From: Kiritimatiellia bacterium
Lineage (GTDB): Bacteria > Verrucomicrobiota > Kiritimatiellia > JAAZAB01
Assembly (NCBI GenBank): GCA_018400335.1
Contig: JAGYMT010000173.1
Coordinates: forward strand, 1 to 5,091
Direction: 5' to 3'
Length of the DNA: 5,091 nt
The position numbers were made by a program, and so were the translations under genes. The notes under the pieces are model-generated. The model had not been told where the DNA came from. It did not search any database and saw only the letters and a list, made by a program, of their open reading frames with translations. Below, in pieces: positions 1-5,091 of this stretch. Within the stretch, counting starts at the first letter, position 1. The number at the start of each line of letters is the position of its first letter.

Positions 1-2
1 CT

Positions 3-644
3 CCGCCTTCACCCCCCCAGCCAAGGCCGGCTCCGGCGGAGCAGCCGCCCGCCGCGCGTACGCGGGAGGAATCACGCCCCGTTAGAACTATGCCGCCAAG
101 AGCGACACCTGGTTATAACGAGTACATGAGGATGGGGGGGGTTCTCGCCAAGCAGGGCCGCGCTGAAGGTTCGGCACATAATTACCTTCTCGCTGCCGCA
201 ATGGCAGGACGGGCTGACGAAAAGGAGCGCAGGGAGCGAGCTGAAAAAGCCGCTATCGATTCCGCCGGACGGAATGCACGGGCACGCTATGCTGTGGGTT
301 CTTACCTTTTTGACCTTGCCAGAAAGGACGAGGCCATGGAGCAGTTCAAAATGTCGGCTGAACTGGCCGCCGAATGGGCTCCGCCGCATATTTCATTGGG
401 CGAACTCCTGGTCGAGAAGGGCGAGCTTGACGCGGCAGTCGTGTGTTTGAAGCAGGCTGACCGGGCCGATCCTTCTGACCCAAGGGCGTTGTGGATGCTC
501 GCTGTCCTTTATGATCAGCGCATGGGATTGAAGACTCGCGCAATCCAGTACTATTCCTGGTTTATACGCCGGTTCCCCGACGATCCCCGTTCAAACGGTG
601 CGCGCGAGCGGCTGTCCGCGCTTGGAGGGAATGTTGAGCAGTGA
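3..644 (+). CDS. TPR-repeat protein, probably 5'-partial at the window edge
   Basis: Tetratricopeptide repeats are helical hairpins that mediate protein-protein contacts; no enzymatic motif is visible. Counting from the ATG at 90, TPR-like units lie at about residues 9-42, 64-97, 98-131 and 132-165. They show the typical pattern, for example YAVGSYLFDLARKDEAMEQF and LGELLVEKGELDAAVVCLKQ. Upstream of that ATG the same frame stays open to base 3 and encodes a Pro/Ala/Arg-rich stretch (PPSPPQPRPAPAEQPPAART) that blends into MPPRATPGYN. The nearest Shine-Dalgarno-like site, GGAGGA at 65-70, is 19 bases from the ATG, too far to serve it. I therefore read this as the C-terminal part of a larger protein with a disordered linker. 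Alternative: the gene starts at 90, and a different upstream gene ends with the TAG at 83-85 in another frame. The stop overlaps the cvpA-like start. TPR content is well supported; function is unknown. Confidence 0.8.
   Translation, partial: PPSPPQPRPAPAEQPPAARTREESRPVRTMPPRATPGYNEYMRMGGVLAKQGRAEGSAHNYLLAAAMAGRADEKERRERAEKAAIDSAGRNARARYAVGSYLFDLARKDEAMEQFKMSAELAAEWAPPHISLGELLVEKGELDAAVVCLKQADRADPSDPRALWMLAVLYDQRMGLKTRAIQYYSWFIRRFPDDPRSNGARERLSALGGNVEQ
624..629 (+). promoter_or_regulatory. Ribosome binding site of the cvpA-like gene
   Basis: GGAGGG lies inside the last codons of the TPR gene. Its spacing is 11 bases to GTG 641 and 17 to ATG 647, which favours the GTG start. It is the best Shine-Dalgarno match at any gene start in the window. 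Confidence 0.55.
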
Positions 645-1168
645 TTATGAACTGGGTTGATCTGGCGTCGGTTGCTGTCGTTCTCGCGGGGCTGATTGCG
701 GGCGTGCGCAGGGGATTCTTTGGAGAGCTTCCCCGCTTTCTATCCATGCTGATTGTCCTGCTTTCGGCTCTCCGGTTCTACATCCCGTTTGCCGGGGCGC
801 TCCTTGCTCATTCGCCGGTGCAAGGTGAAGATAAGGCGCTGGCGATTGCTTTTCTTCTTATTGTTCTTACGGTTTCTGCAATGCTCGCGGTGATCCGCTT
901 GGTACTCCATCTGGTTCTGAAGATCGTGCTGGCCGTTAAGGGCAGCCGGATACTTGGCGGACTGCTTGGTTTTTGCAGCGGGGTGATGCTCGCGTTTATC
1001 ATCGTGTTCGGCGCAGGGTTATGGCCGGGGCCCGCGGTTCAAAGGGTCTTGGTCGAGGAATCCCATGCCGGGCAGCTTGCGCGCGAGTCGGCTGGTCTTC
1101 TCGTGGAGCTGCTGGGCAGCGTGCGCGTGACCATTGATCCGGCGAAGCCGGTGGACGGGACTGAATAG
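641..1168 (+). CDS. cvpA: CvpA-family integral membrane protein
   Basis: This is a 175-residue hydrophobic protein of the CvpA (colicin V production) family, which sits in the inner membrane; family members have been tied to colicin V secretion and envelope-stress tolerance, but the biochemical role is unsettled. Predicted membrane helices fall at about residues 6-22, 32-52, 64-90 and 103-127, followed by a polar C-terminal tail. Family signatures are the opening NWVDLASVAVVLAGLIAGVR, the RGFFGEL segment at 24-30, and the Gly-rich RILGGLLGFCSGV at 103-115. Length is normal for the family. The start is GTG at 641, which overlaps the TPR stop by four bases and has GGAGGG at 624-629 about 11 bases upstream. 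The ATG at 647 (MNWVDL) is the alternative but lies 17 bases from that site. The overlap suggests translational coupling. Family call is strong; precise function is not. Confidence 0.85.
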   Translation: MIMNWVDLASVAVVLAGLIAGVRRGFFGELPRFLSMLIVLLSALRFYIPFAGALLAHSPVQGEDKALAIAFLLIVLTVSAMLAVIRLVLHLVLKIVLAVKGSRILGGLLGFCSGVMLAFIIVFGAGLWPGPAVQRVLVEESHAGQLARESAGLLVELLGSVRVTIDPAKPVDGTE

Positions 1169-1169
1169 G
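1167..1169 (+). promoter_or_regulatory. Weak ribosome binding site before dnaG
   Basis: Only a minimal AGG core, overlapping the cvpA-like stop codon, precedes ATG 1178 by eight bases. No SD of normal spacing precedes the alternative ATG at 1187, so 1178 is slightly favoured. Weak initiation may make dnaG depend on translation of the gene upstream (inference). Confidence 0.3.
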
Positions 1170-1177
1170 CAATCAAA

Positions 1178-3067
1178 ATGGGCGGCATGATATCACATTC
1201 TACGATCGAGGAGATACGGCAGGCGAACGATATCGTCACCGTAGTCGGATCCTATTTTCACCTTCCGCGCCGGGGTTCGACCTTTAAGGCCCTCTGCCCC
1301 TTTCATAAGGAGAAGACGCCGTCCTTCACCGTCAACGAGCAGCGGCAGATTTTTCACTGCTTTGGCTGCGGAGCGGGCGGCGACGTGTTCAGGTTCGTGA
1401 TGGACTACGAGAAGGTGGATTTTATCACAGCGCTGAAGATGCTGGCGCAGCGCGCCGGGATCAACCTGCAATTCGAGGACGGAAAGAGCGCCGGGGATGG
1501 AGAGGGGAAGACCGCTCTGTTCAAGCTGCTGGACATGGCCGCGGCCCACTATCACCGCACCCTGATGAAGAACTCTTCCGCCGAGAAGGCCCGTGCCTAT
1601 CTCCGGGACCGGAGTTTTAAAAAGAAAGAGGTCGAGGAGTTTGGAATCGGATTTGCCCCCCCGGGTTGGGACGGAATCATGAAATGGGGTGCTAAGGAAT
1701 ATGGGAACGCGCAGCTTGAAGCGGCCGGCCTGATCATTCCTTCGGATAAGGCTTCGAGCGCGTCCACGCCGTCCGCCGATGGCGCACGGCCCTCCGGCAG
1801 TGGAGCCAGGCGCCATTATTACGACAGGTTCCGCGACCGAATCATGTTCCCGATCCACGACGAGCAGGGCAGGGCGGTGGGCTTCAGCGGACGCACCATC
1901 GCCGCGGACGCGAGCGGTGCAAAGTACGTGAACACGCCGGAGACGCTCCTGTTTCATAAGGGCAAACTGCTTTACTGCCTGCACAGGGCGCGCCGCGAGA
2001 TCGCGGAAGCACGCGAGGCGATATTATGCGAAGGACAAATTGATGTCATACGCTGCCACCTGTCGGGGTTCAAGACGGCAGTCGCCGCTCAGGGCACGGC
2101 GCTGACCGACGAACACGCACGCGTTCTCAGGCGCTATGCCGACTCGGTGATAATCGTCTTCGACGCCGATCAGGCGGGACGAACGGCCGCGCTGCGCGCC
2201 GCCGATGTTCTGCTCCAGGCGGGAATCGCCGTGCGCATTGCGAAGCTCCCTTCGGGTGATGATCCCGACTCCCTGCTCAGGCGAGAGAACGGTGATCGCG
2301 ATTTTAAGGCTCTTCTTGATGACGCTTCCTCGGCCCTCGACTTCCTGATAGACCTGCTCGATGAACGCCGGAAGCTGAACACGGAGGCGGGTTTGCTGAG
2401 GGCGGTCTCCGGCGCCCTCGAGATGATATCGAGAACATCGGATCCGGTTCAGCAGGATATGCTTCTCGCTCAGGCATCCGCGCGACTCGGCATTTCGCCC
2501 GGCTCTCTTCGCAAGGAGTTCCAGAAGAAAGCGGCTGGACGGCGGCTTCCGGCGGAGACGAAGGAGGGCGCCGCCAGGGAAGCGCCCGACTACCCTCAGA
2601 ACGAGTACGAGCTCGCCGCGCAACTGGTGTCCGCGCCGTCTCTCGCGAATCTCGTCAAAACCTACCTGCCGCTGTCTATGGTCGGCAACCCCGTCTGCCG
2701 CGAAATCGTGGAGGCGGCAATGAAGGCCTGCGAAACGGAAGAGGATATAATGACCGTGATTTCAGAGTGCGATTCGGAAAATCGAGACTTGTCAAAAATC
2801 GCCGCCGCGGCTCTGGCGGCGCCGCCGAAGGCCAGAGGCGAGTTGCACACGGTCGAGGACTGCGTGAAATCCCTTATCCTGAAGATCAGGACCGACGCGA
2901 TCAAGCGGCGCAAAATAGAGATCGAACGCGAGCTGATCGAAGCCAGGCGCGAAGGCGCTGAGTCGCGTGAGAGGAAGGATGCCGAGATGGAGTATTGTCA
3001 GCTTCTGTACGATCTGGAGAAATTCAGGCGATGGGAGACCGCCCTTCCCATTATGGAGAATTCTTAG
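1178..3067 (+). CDS. dnaG: DNA primase DnaG
   Basis: DnaG synthesises short RNA primers at the replication fork and acts with the replicative helicase DnaB. The 629 residues have the usual family length and domain order. The CHC2 zinc-binding domain (about 1-100) has C40, H43, C61 and C64 in CPFHKEKTPSF and HCFGCG. The catalytic N-subdomain includes YDRFRDRIMFPI (215-226), GFSGR (235-239) and KYVNTPETLLFHKG (249-262). The TOPRIM domain (about 281-365) has E285 in CEGQIDV, D329 and D331 in FDADQAGR, and D362/D364 in DDPD. A helical C-terminal region (about 470-629) ends in a charged helix and fits the helicase-interaction domain. The motif EGQ replaces the usual EGY. A Ser/Ala/Gly-rich insert of about 24 residues lies at 189-212. 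The gene begins nine bases after the cvpA-like stop. AGG at 1167-1169 sits eight bases before ATG 1178; ATG 1187 (MISHSTIEEIR) is an alternative start. All metal and zinc ligands are present, so it should be active. Confidence 0.98.
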   Translation: MGGMISHSTIEEIRQANDIVTVVGSYFHLPRRGSTFKALCPFHKEKTPSFTVNEQRQIFHCFGCGAGGDVFRFVMDYEKVDFITALKMLAQRAGINLQFEDGKSAGDGEGKTALFKLLDMAAAHYHRTLMKNSSAEKARAYLRDRSFKKKEVEEFGIGFAPPGWDGIMKWGAKEYGNAQLEAAGLIIPSDKASSASTPSADGARPSGSGARRHYYDRFRDRIMFPIHDEQGRAVGFSGRTIAADASGAKYVNTPETLLFHKGKLLYCLHRARREIAEAREAILCEGQIDVIRCHLSGFKTAVAAQGTALTDEHARVLRRYADSVIIVFDADQAGRTAALRAADVLLQAGIAVRIAKLPSGDDPDSLLRRENGDRDFKALLDDASSALDFLIDLLDERRKLNTEAGLLRAVSGALEMISRTSDPVQQDMLLAQASARLGISPGSLRKEFQKKAAGRRLPAETKEGAAREAPDYPQNEYELAAQLVSAPSLANLVKTYLPLSMVGNPVCREIVEAAMKACETEEDIMTVISECDSENRDLSKIAAAALAAPPKARGELHTVEDCVKSLILKIRTDAIKRRKIEIERELIEARREGAESRERKDAEMEYCQLLYDLEKFRRWETALPIMENS

Positions 3068-3069
3068 AC

Positions 3070-3074
3070 GGGGA
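3070..3074 (+). promoter_or_regulatory. Weak ribosome binding site deciding the start at 3081
   Basis: GGGGA lies in the 13-base gap after the dnaG stop, six bases before ATG 3081. It is a modest Shine-Dalgarno match, and it supports initiation here rather than at the in-frame ATG inside dnaG. Confidence 0.35.
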
Positions 3075-3080
3075 TTGAAC

Positions 3081-3830
3081 ATGGATACCAAGGTTGTATA
3101 TTATCTCGCTCCCCTGTTCATCCTGTTCGCGGGAATCGGCAAGGGGGCGGAATTCAAGAATATCTATATAAGGAAGGCGCCCCAAAAGCAGGCTGTGGCG
3201 CTGTTTGAGAGTATTGTCAGGACGTCATTGGTGATGGAAGACGGGACCATAATCCAGGTGATGAAGCTTGTCCCGGTCGCCGCCCCGGGTCAGCCGGAGA
3301 CGAACGGGGCCGCGTCCGGCGGGTGGAAATGGGAGGTGAACGAGGATGTTCTCAAGGAGCACGGGCTGCAATACGTGGCGACTGCTCTGGTCGAAAACCT
3401 TGGCGGCGGGAATTACTCCATTCAGCACCTGGCGGTTGCTTCCCCAGTTGAACCCACGAACCCGAATTATATTCTGGTGATCCCTTGGGATCATGACCGG
3501 ATGGCCGGAGCCCTGGTCGACGGCCTGGCACGTCCCTGCGGTTCGCGCGATTATCCGATAGGACACGGCGTTACGAAGCCGAAGGAGGCGTTCAAGATGA
3601 TCCGAACCAAGGCGCTGGATCGTCCGGCATTCGTGGATTCGTTGAAGAACGGCGCGACATATCAGGGGCTGCTGTCTTCTCAAACGCGTTGTCCCGACTG
3701 CAGGGGCAGCGGGCGCTTGCCTAATAAGAGCTGGATTGGAAAGCGCAGGAAAGATAACACAATCCCGTGCAATAGGTGCGTTGGCACGGGGACCGTGACG
3801 ACAAATATGCCGTATGCCGTGTCCTGGTGA
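3081..3830 (+). CDS. Putative exported protein with two DnaJ-like CxxCxGxG motifs
   Basis: I do not recognise the family. The 249-residue product starts MDTK, followed by a hydrophobic stretch VVYYLAPLFILFAGIG (5-20) and then KGAEF. This looks like a signal peptide with possible cleavage near A23, though the -3 residue is not ideal and an uncleaved anchor is possible; there is no lipobox cysteine. The middle (about 24-200) has no motif I can name. It includes a Gly/Pro/Ala-rich patch near 65-80, the segment PNYILVIPWDHDR (128-140) and a lone Cys153. Near the C-terminus are CPDCRGSG (204-211) and CNRCVGTG (230-237), the repeat that binds zinc in the DnaJ/Hsp40 cysteine-rich region; two repeats could make one four-cysteine site. 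No J domain is present. ATG 3081 is chosen because it gives the signal-like N-terminus, has GGGGA just upstream and follows the dnaG stop by 13 bases. An in-frame ATG at 2967 would overlap dnaG by 101 bases and bury the signal sequence. Confidence 0.8.
   Translation: MDTKVVYYLAPLFILFAGIGKGAEFKNIYIRKAPQKQAVALFESIVRTSLVMEDGTIIQVMKLVPVAAPGQPETNGAASGGWKWEVNEDVLKEHGLQYVATALVENLGGGNYSIQHLAVASPVEPTNPNYILVIPWDHDRMAGALVDGLARPCGSRDYPIGHGVTKPKEAFKMIRTKALDRPAFVDSLKNGATYQGLLSSQTRCPDCRGSGRLPNKSWIGKRRKDNTIPCNRCVGTGTVTTNMPYAVSW
3825..3829 (+). promoter_or_regulatory. Possible ribosome binding site overlapping the previous stop codon
   Basis: GGTGA, five bases before ATG 3835, is the only SD-like stretch near the kinase start. 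It overlaps the TGA stop of the exported protein, which suggests coupled translation. The match is weak. Confidence 0.3.
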
Positions 3831-3834
3831 CGAA

Positions 3835-5091
3835 ATGAAAAAAATCATCAAAAGAGAAGGAAATCTCGTTCCCTACGACAGGGACCGCATCAGCTCCGCC
3901 ATCTTCAGGGCCCAGGCCTCTGTCGCGGAGGCGGACCGCGCATCAGCGGAGGCTCTCGCCCTCGATGTCGAGCACGCGCTTCGCGGAAGTTACGGCGAGG
4001 ATGCCACGCCCAGCGTGGAGGAAATTCAGGATATGGTGGAAAGCATCCTGATGAAACGCGGTCACGCGCAGACGGCACGCGCCTACATAATCTACAGAAA
4101 CGAACGTGCCCAGGCGCGCGCGCGCAGGATCTTCGCTTTCGAGGTGACCGATAATATTCCCTATAAGAAGATATATGAAGTCCTCTGCTGGAACATGGAC
4201 CACCATTGTCTCTATATTAAGGACCTGAACGAGATATTGGAGAGCGGCGGGCTGCCGGACCTTGTCCGCGAGTCCAATCGTCGCTACGAGGACGAGGTGA
4301 AGCAATGCGTGAAGAGCATTGTCGAGCGGGGTTCGGAAATACGGGTGGTCATTGTGGCCGGGCCCTCATCATCAGGAAAGACCACTACCACGCGCAAGAT
4401 AGAGGAGCGGCTGGACAATGTCGGGCGCCGCTGCGCGACTATGAACCTCGATAACTACTTCTTCGATCTCGAGAAACATCCGCGGGACGAGTTTGGCGAC
4501 TACGATTACGAGTCTCCTGAGTCCCTTGATCTAGACCTGATCAACGAACACCTCGCCAGGCTGCTTGCCGGCGAGACCGTCAGGACACCAAGATACGATT
4601 TCAAGACCGGTAAGCGCACGCTGGACGCGATCGAGATGCGGCTCGGGGACGATAGAACGCTGCTGCTGGACAGCCTGCACGGCCTTTGCGAGCGGATGAC
4701 TGCCGGGATTCCGGCCGCCAATAAGTTCAGGGTCTACATCGAGACTCTCGGTCAGCTCAGGTCGGAGAACGGACAGTTCATGCGCTGGGCCGATAACCGC
4801 CTCATGAGGCGCATGCTCAGGGACGGGCGCGCCAGAAATTCGGAGCCCGGGGCCACGCTCACGCACTGGCATTACGTGAGAAGGAGTGAGCTGCGGAATA
4901 TAATCCCCTTTATCAAGACCGCCGATTTCCTGGTGAACACCGCGCTCCCCTATGAAATGCCGATACTCAAGCACGCCGCATTCGGATATTTTCCAGGGGC
5001 TCTCGAAAAATACAGGGGTGAACCGCGAAGGCAGGATGCGTACATACGCGCGAAACGCATTCATGACTTCCTTCTTCCGCTCCGGGAGGCG
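3835..5091 (+). CDS. ATP-cone domain fused to uridine-kinase-like P-loop kinase, 3'-partial
   Basis: The frame is open for 419 codons to the right edge. Residues 1 to about 95 are an ATP-cone, the nucleotide-sensing regulatory domain of NrdR and ribonucleotide reductases: IIKREGNLVPYDRDRISSAI at 4-23, and EEIQDMVESILMKRGHAQTA at 62-81 followed by RAYIIYRNER. Residues from about 127 onward resemble the kinase half of bacterial TGS-domain nucleoside kinases. They show a pre-P-loop helix region (IKDLNEILESGGL), Walker A GPSSSGKTT (176-184), LDNYF with likely catalytic D206, PRDEFGDYDYESPESLDLDL (216-235), PRYDFKTGKR (252-261), DSLHGL (279-284), NRLMRRMLRD (321-330) and YVRRSE (347-352). The expected reaction is ATP-dependent phosphorylation of a nucleoside such as uridine in the cytoplasm; the real substrate is unknown. 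Phosphoribulokinase-like or other small-molecule kinase activity is possible. The end is probably only some 20-30 residues past the edge, judging from the TGS-kinase C-terminus. The start lies four bases after the previous stop; GGTGA at 3825-3829 may act as its SD. Confidence 0.9.
   Translation, partial: MKKIIKREGNLVPYDRDRISSAIFRAQASVAEADRASAEALALDVEHALRGSYGEDATPSVEEIQDMVESILMKRGHAQTARAYIIYRNERAQARARRIFAFEVTDNIPYKKIYEVLCWNMDHHCLYIKDLNEILESGGLPDLVRESNRRYEDEVKQCVKSIVERGSEIRVVIVAGPSSSGKTTTTRKIEERLDNVGRRCATMNLDNYFFDLEKHPRDEFGDYDYESPESLDLDLINEHLARLLAGETVRTPRYDFKTGKRTLDAIEMRLGDDRTLLLDSLHGLCERMTAGIPAANKFRVYIETLGQLRSENGQFMRWADNRLMRRMLRDGRARNSEPGATLTHWHYVRRSELRNIIPFIKTADFLVNTALPYEMPILKHAAFGYFPGALEKYRGEPRRQDAYIRAKRIHDFLLPLREA

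Larger units (their letters stand above)
1..5091 (+). other. Probable single transcription unit (five co-directional genes)
   Basis: Gene junctions are a 4-base overlap, then gaps of 9, 13 and 4 bases. I see no T-tract-terminated hairpin at any junction and no room for a promoter between genes. Co-transcription is inferred from this spacing. The promoter must lie left of the window or inside a coding region, and the end of the unit lies to the right. Confidence 0.7.

Noticed and set aside
30..42. Small hairpin GCTCC-GGC-GGAGC near the left edge
   Set aside because: A five-pair stem with no T-tract inside apparently coding, very GC-rich DNA; not a credible terminator.
1193..1984. Long minus-strand open frame (263 codons) inside dnaG
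   Set aside because: It lies antisense to the conserved zinc and catalytic regions of DnaG. Its translation shows no recognisable domain, and it is explained by the GC-rich codon pattern of the primase.
2815..2826. Perfect 12-base palindrome GGCGGCGCCGCC
   Set aside because: It lies inside the Ala-rich coding stretch of dnaG, where GCC/GCG/GGC codons generate such symmetry by chance; there is no T-tract and no neighbouring gene boundary.
2967..3080. Longer start (ATG 2967) for the exported-protein gene
   Set aside because: It would overlap the dnaG 3' end by 101 bases, adds an Arg/Trp-rich stretch unlike a signal peptide, and would bury the hydrophobic N-terminus that starts at 3081.
3225..3851. 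Minus-strand open frame (208 codons) opposite the exported-protein gene
   Set aside because: It is antisense to a frame with a signal-like N-terminus and CxxCxGxG motifs, and crosses into the kinase start. The translation has no recognisable features.
4114..4124. Alternating GC tract (GCGCGCGCGCG)
   Set aside because: It encodes Ala/Arg residues at the end of the ATP-cone in an intact frame; a short run expected from codon bias.
4531..5064. Minus-strand open frame (177 codons) opposite the kinase
   Set aside because: The plus-strand frame encodes conserved kinase motifs throughout this interval, so the reverse frame is a shadow.
1..5091. CRISPR arrays, tRNA/rRNA genes, insertion sequences, phage or toxin-antitoxin genes
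   Set aside because: I saw no regularly spaced repeats, no tRNA-like cloverleaf, no terminal inverted repeats and no transposase or integrase motifs; nearly every base is accounted for by the five plus-strand genes.

Overview
The window is a compact, single-strand bacterial gene cluster. Five genes all read left to right with 13 or fewer bases between neighbours, so there is no intergenic stretch long enough to hold a promoter, terminator or RNA gene. The first gene probably enters from beyond the left edge and the last runs off the right edge. The most secure landmark is a complete dnaG (DNA primase). DNA is moderately GC-rich with GC-biased third positions. The primase TOPRIM motif reads EGQIDVIRCH instead of the common EGYMDV. 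From memory this resembles primases of the Planctomycetes-Verrucomicrobia-Lentisphaerae-Kiritimatiellota (PVC) group; that placement is an inference and needs a tree.

Layout: (1) 3-644, a TPR-repeat protein preceded by a Pro/Ala-rich stretch that stays open to the left edge; (2) 641-1168, a CvpA-family four-helix membrane protein, overlapping the TPR gene by 4 bases; (3) 1178-3067, dnaG with all zinc-binding and TOPRIM acidic residues present; (4) 3081-3830, an unrecognised, probably exported 249-residue protein ending in two DnaJ-like CxxCxGxG motifs; (5) 3835-5091, the nearly complete 5' part of an ATP-cone domain fused to a uridine-kinase-like P-loop kinase.

How they may work together: co-transcription is likely from the spacing. 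DnaG makes the primers for replication. The terminal kinase carries an ATP-cone, the regulatory domain that senses ATP/dATP in ribonucleotide reductases and NrdR, so a link between nucleotide status and the replication gene next door is attractive but unproven. The CvpA, TPR and exported proteins point to the cell envelope and have no evident direct role in priming. The usual dnaG neighbours rpsU and rpoD are not adjacent. The point most worth a second look is the ATP-cone/nucleoside-kinase fusion, followed by the exported zinc-finger-like protein between it and dnaG.
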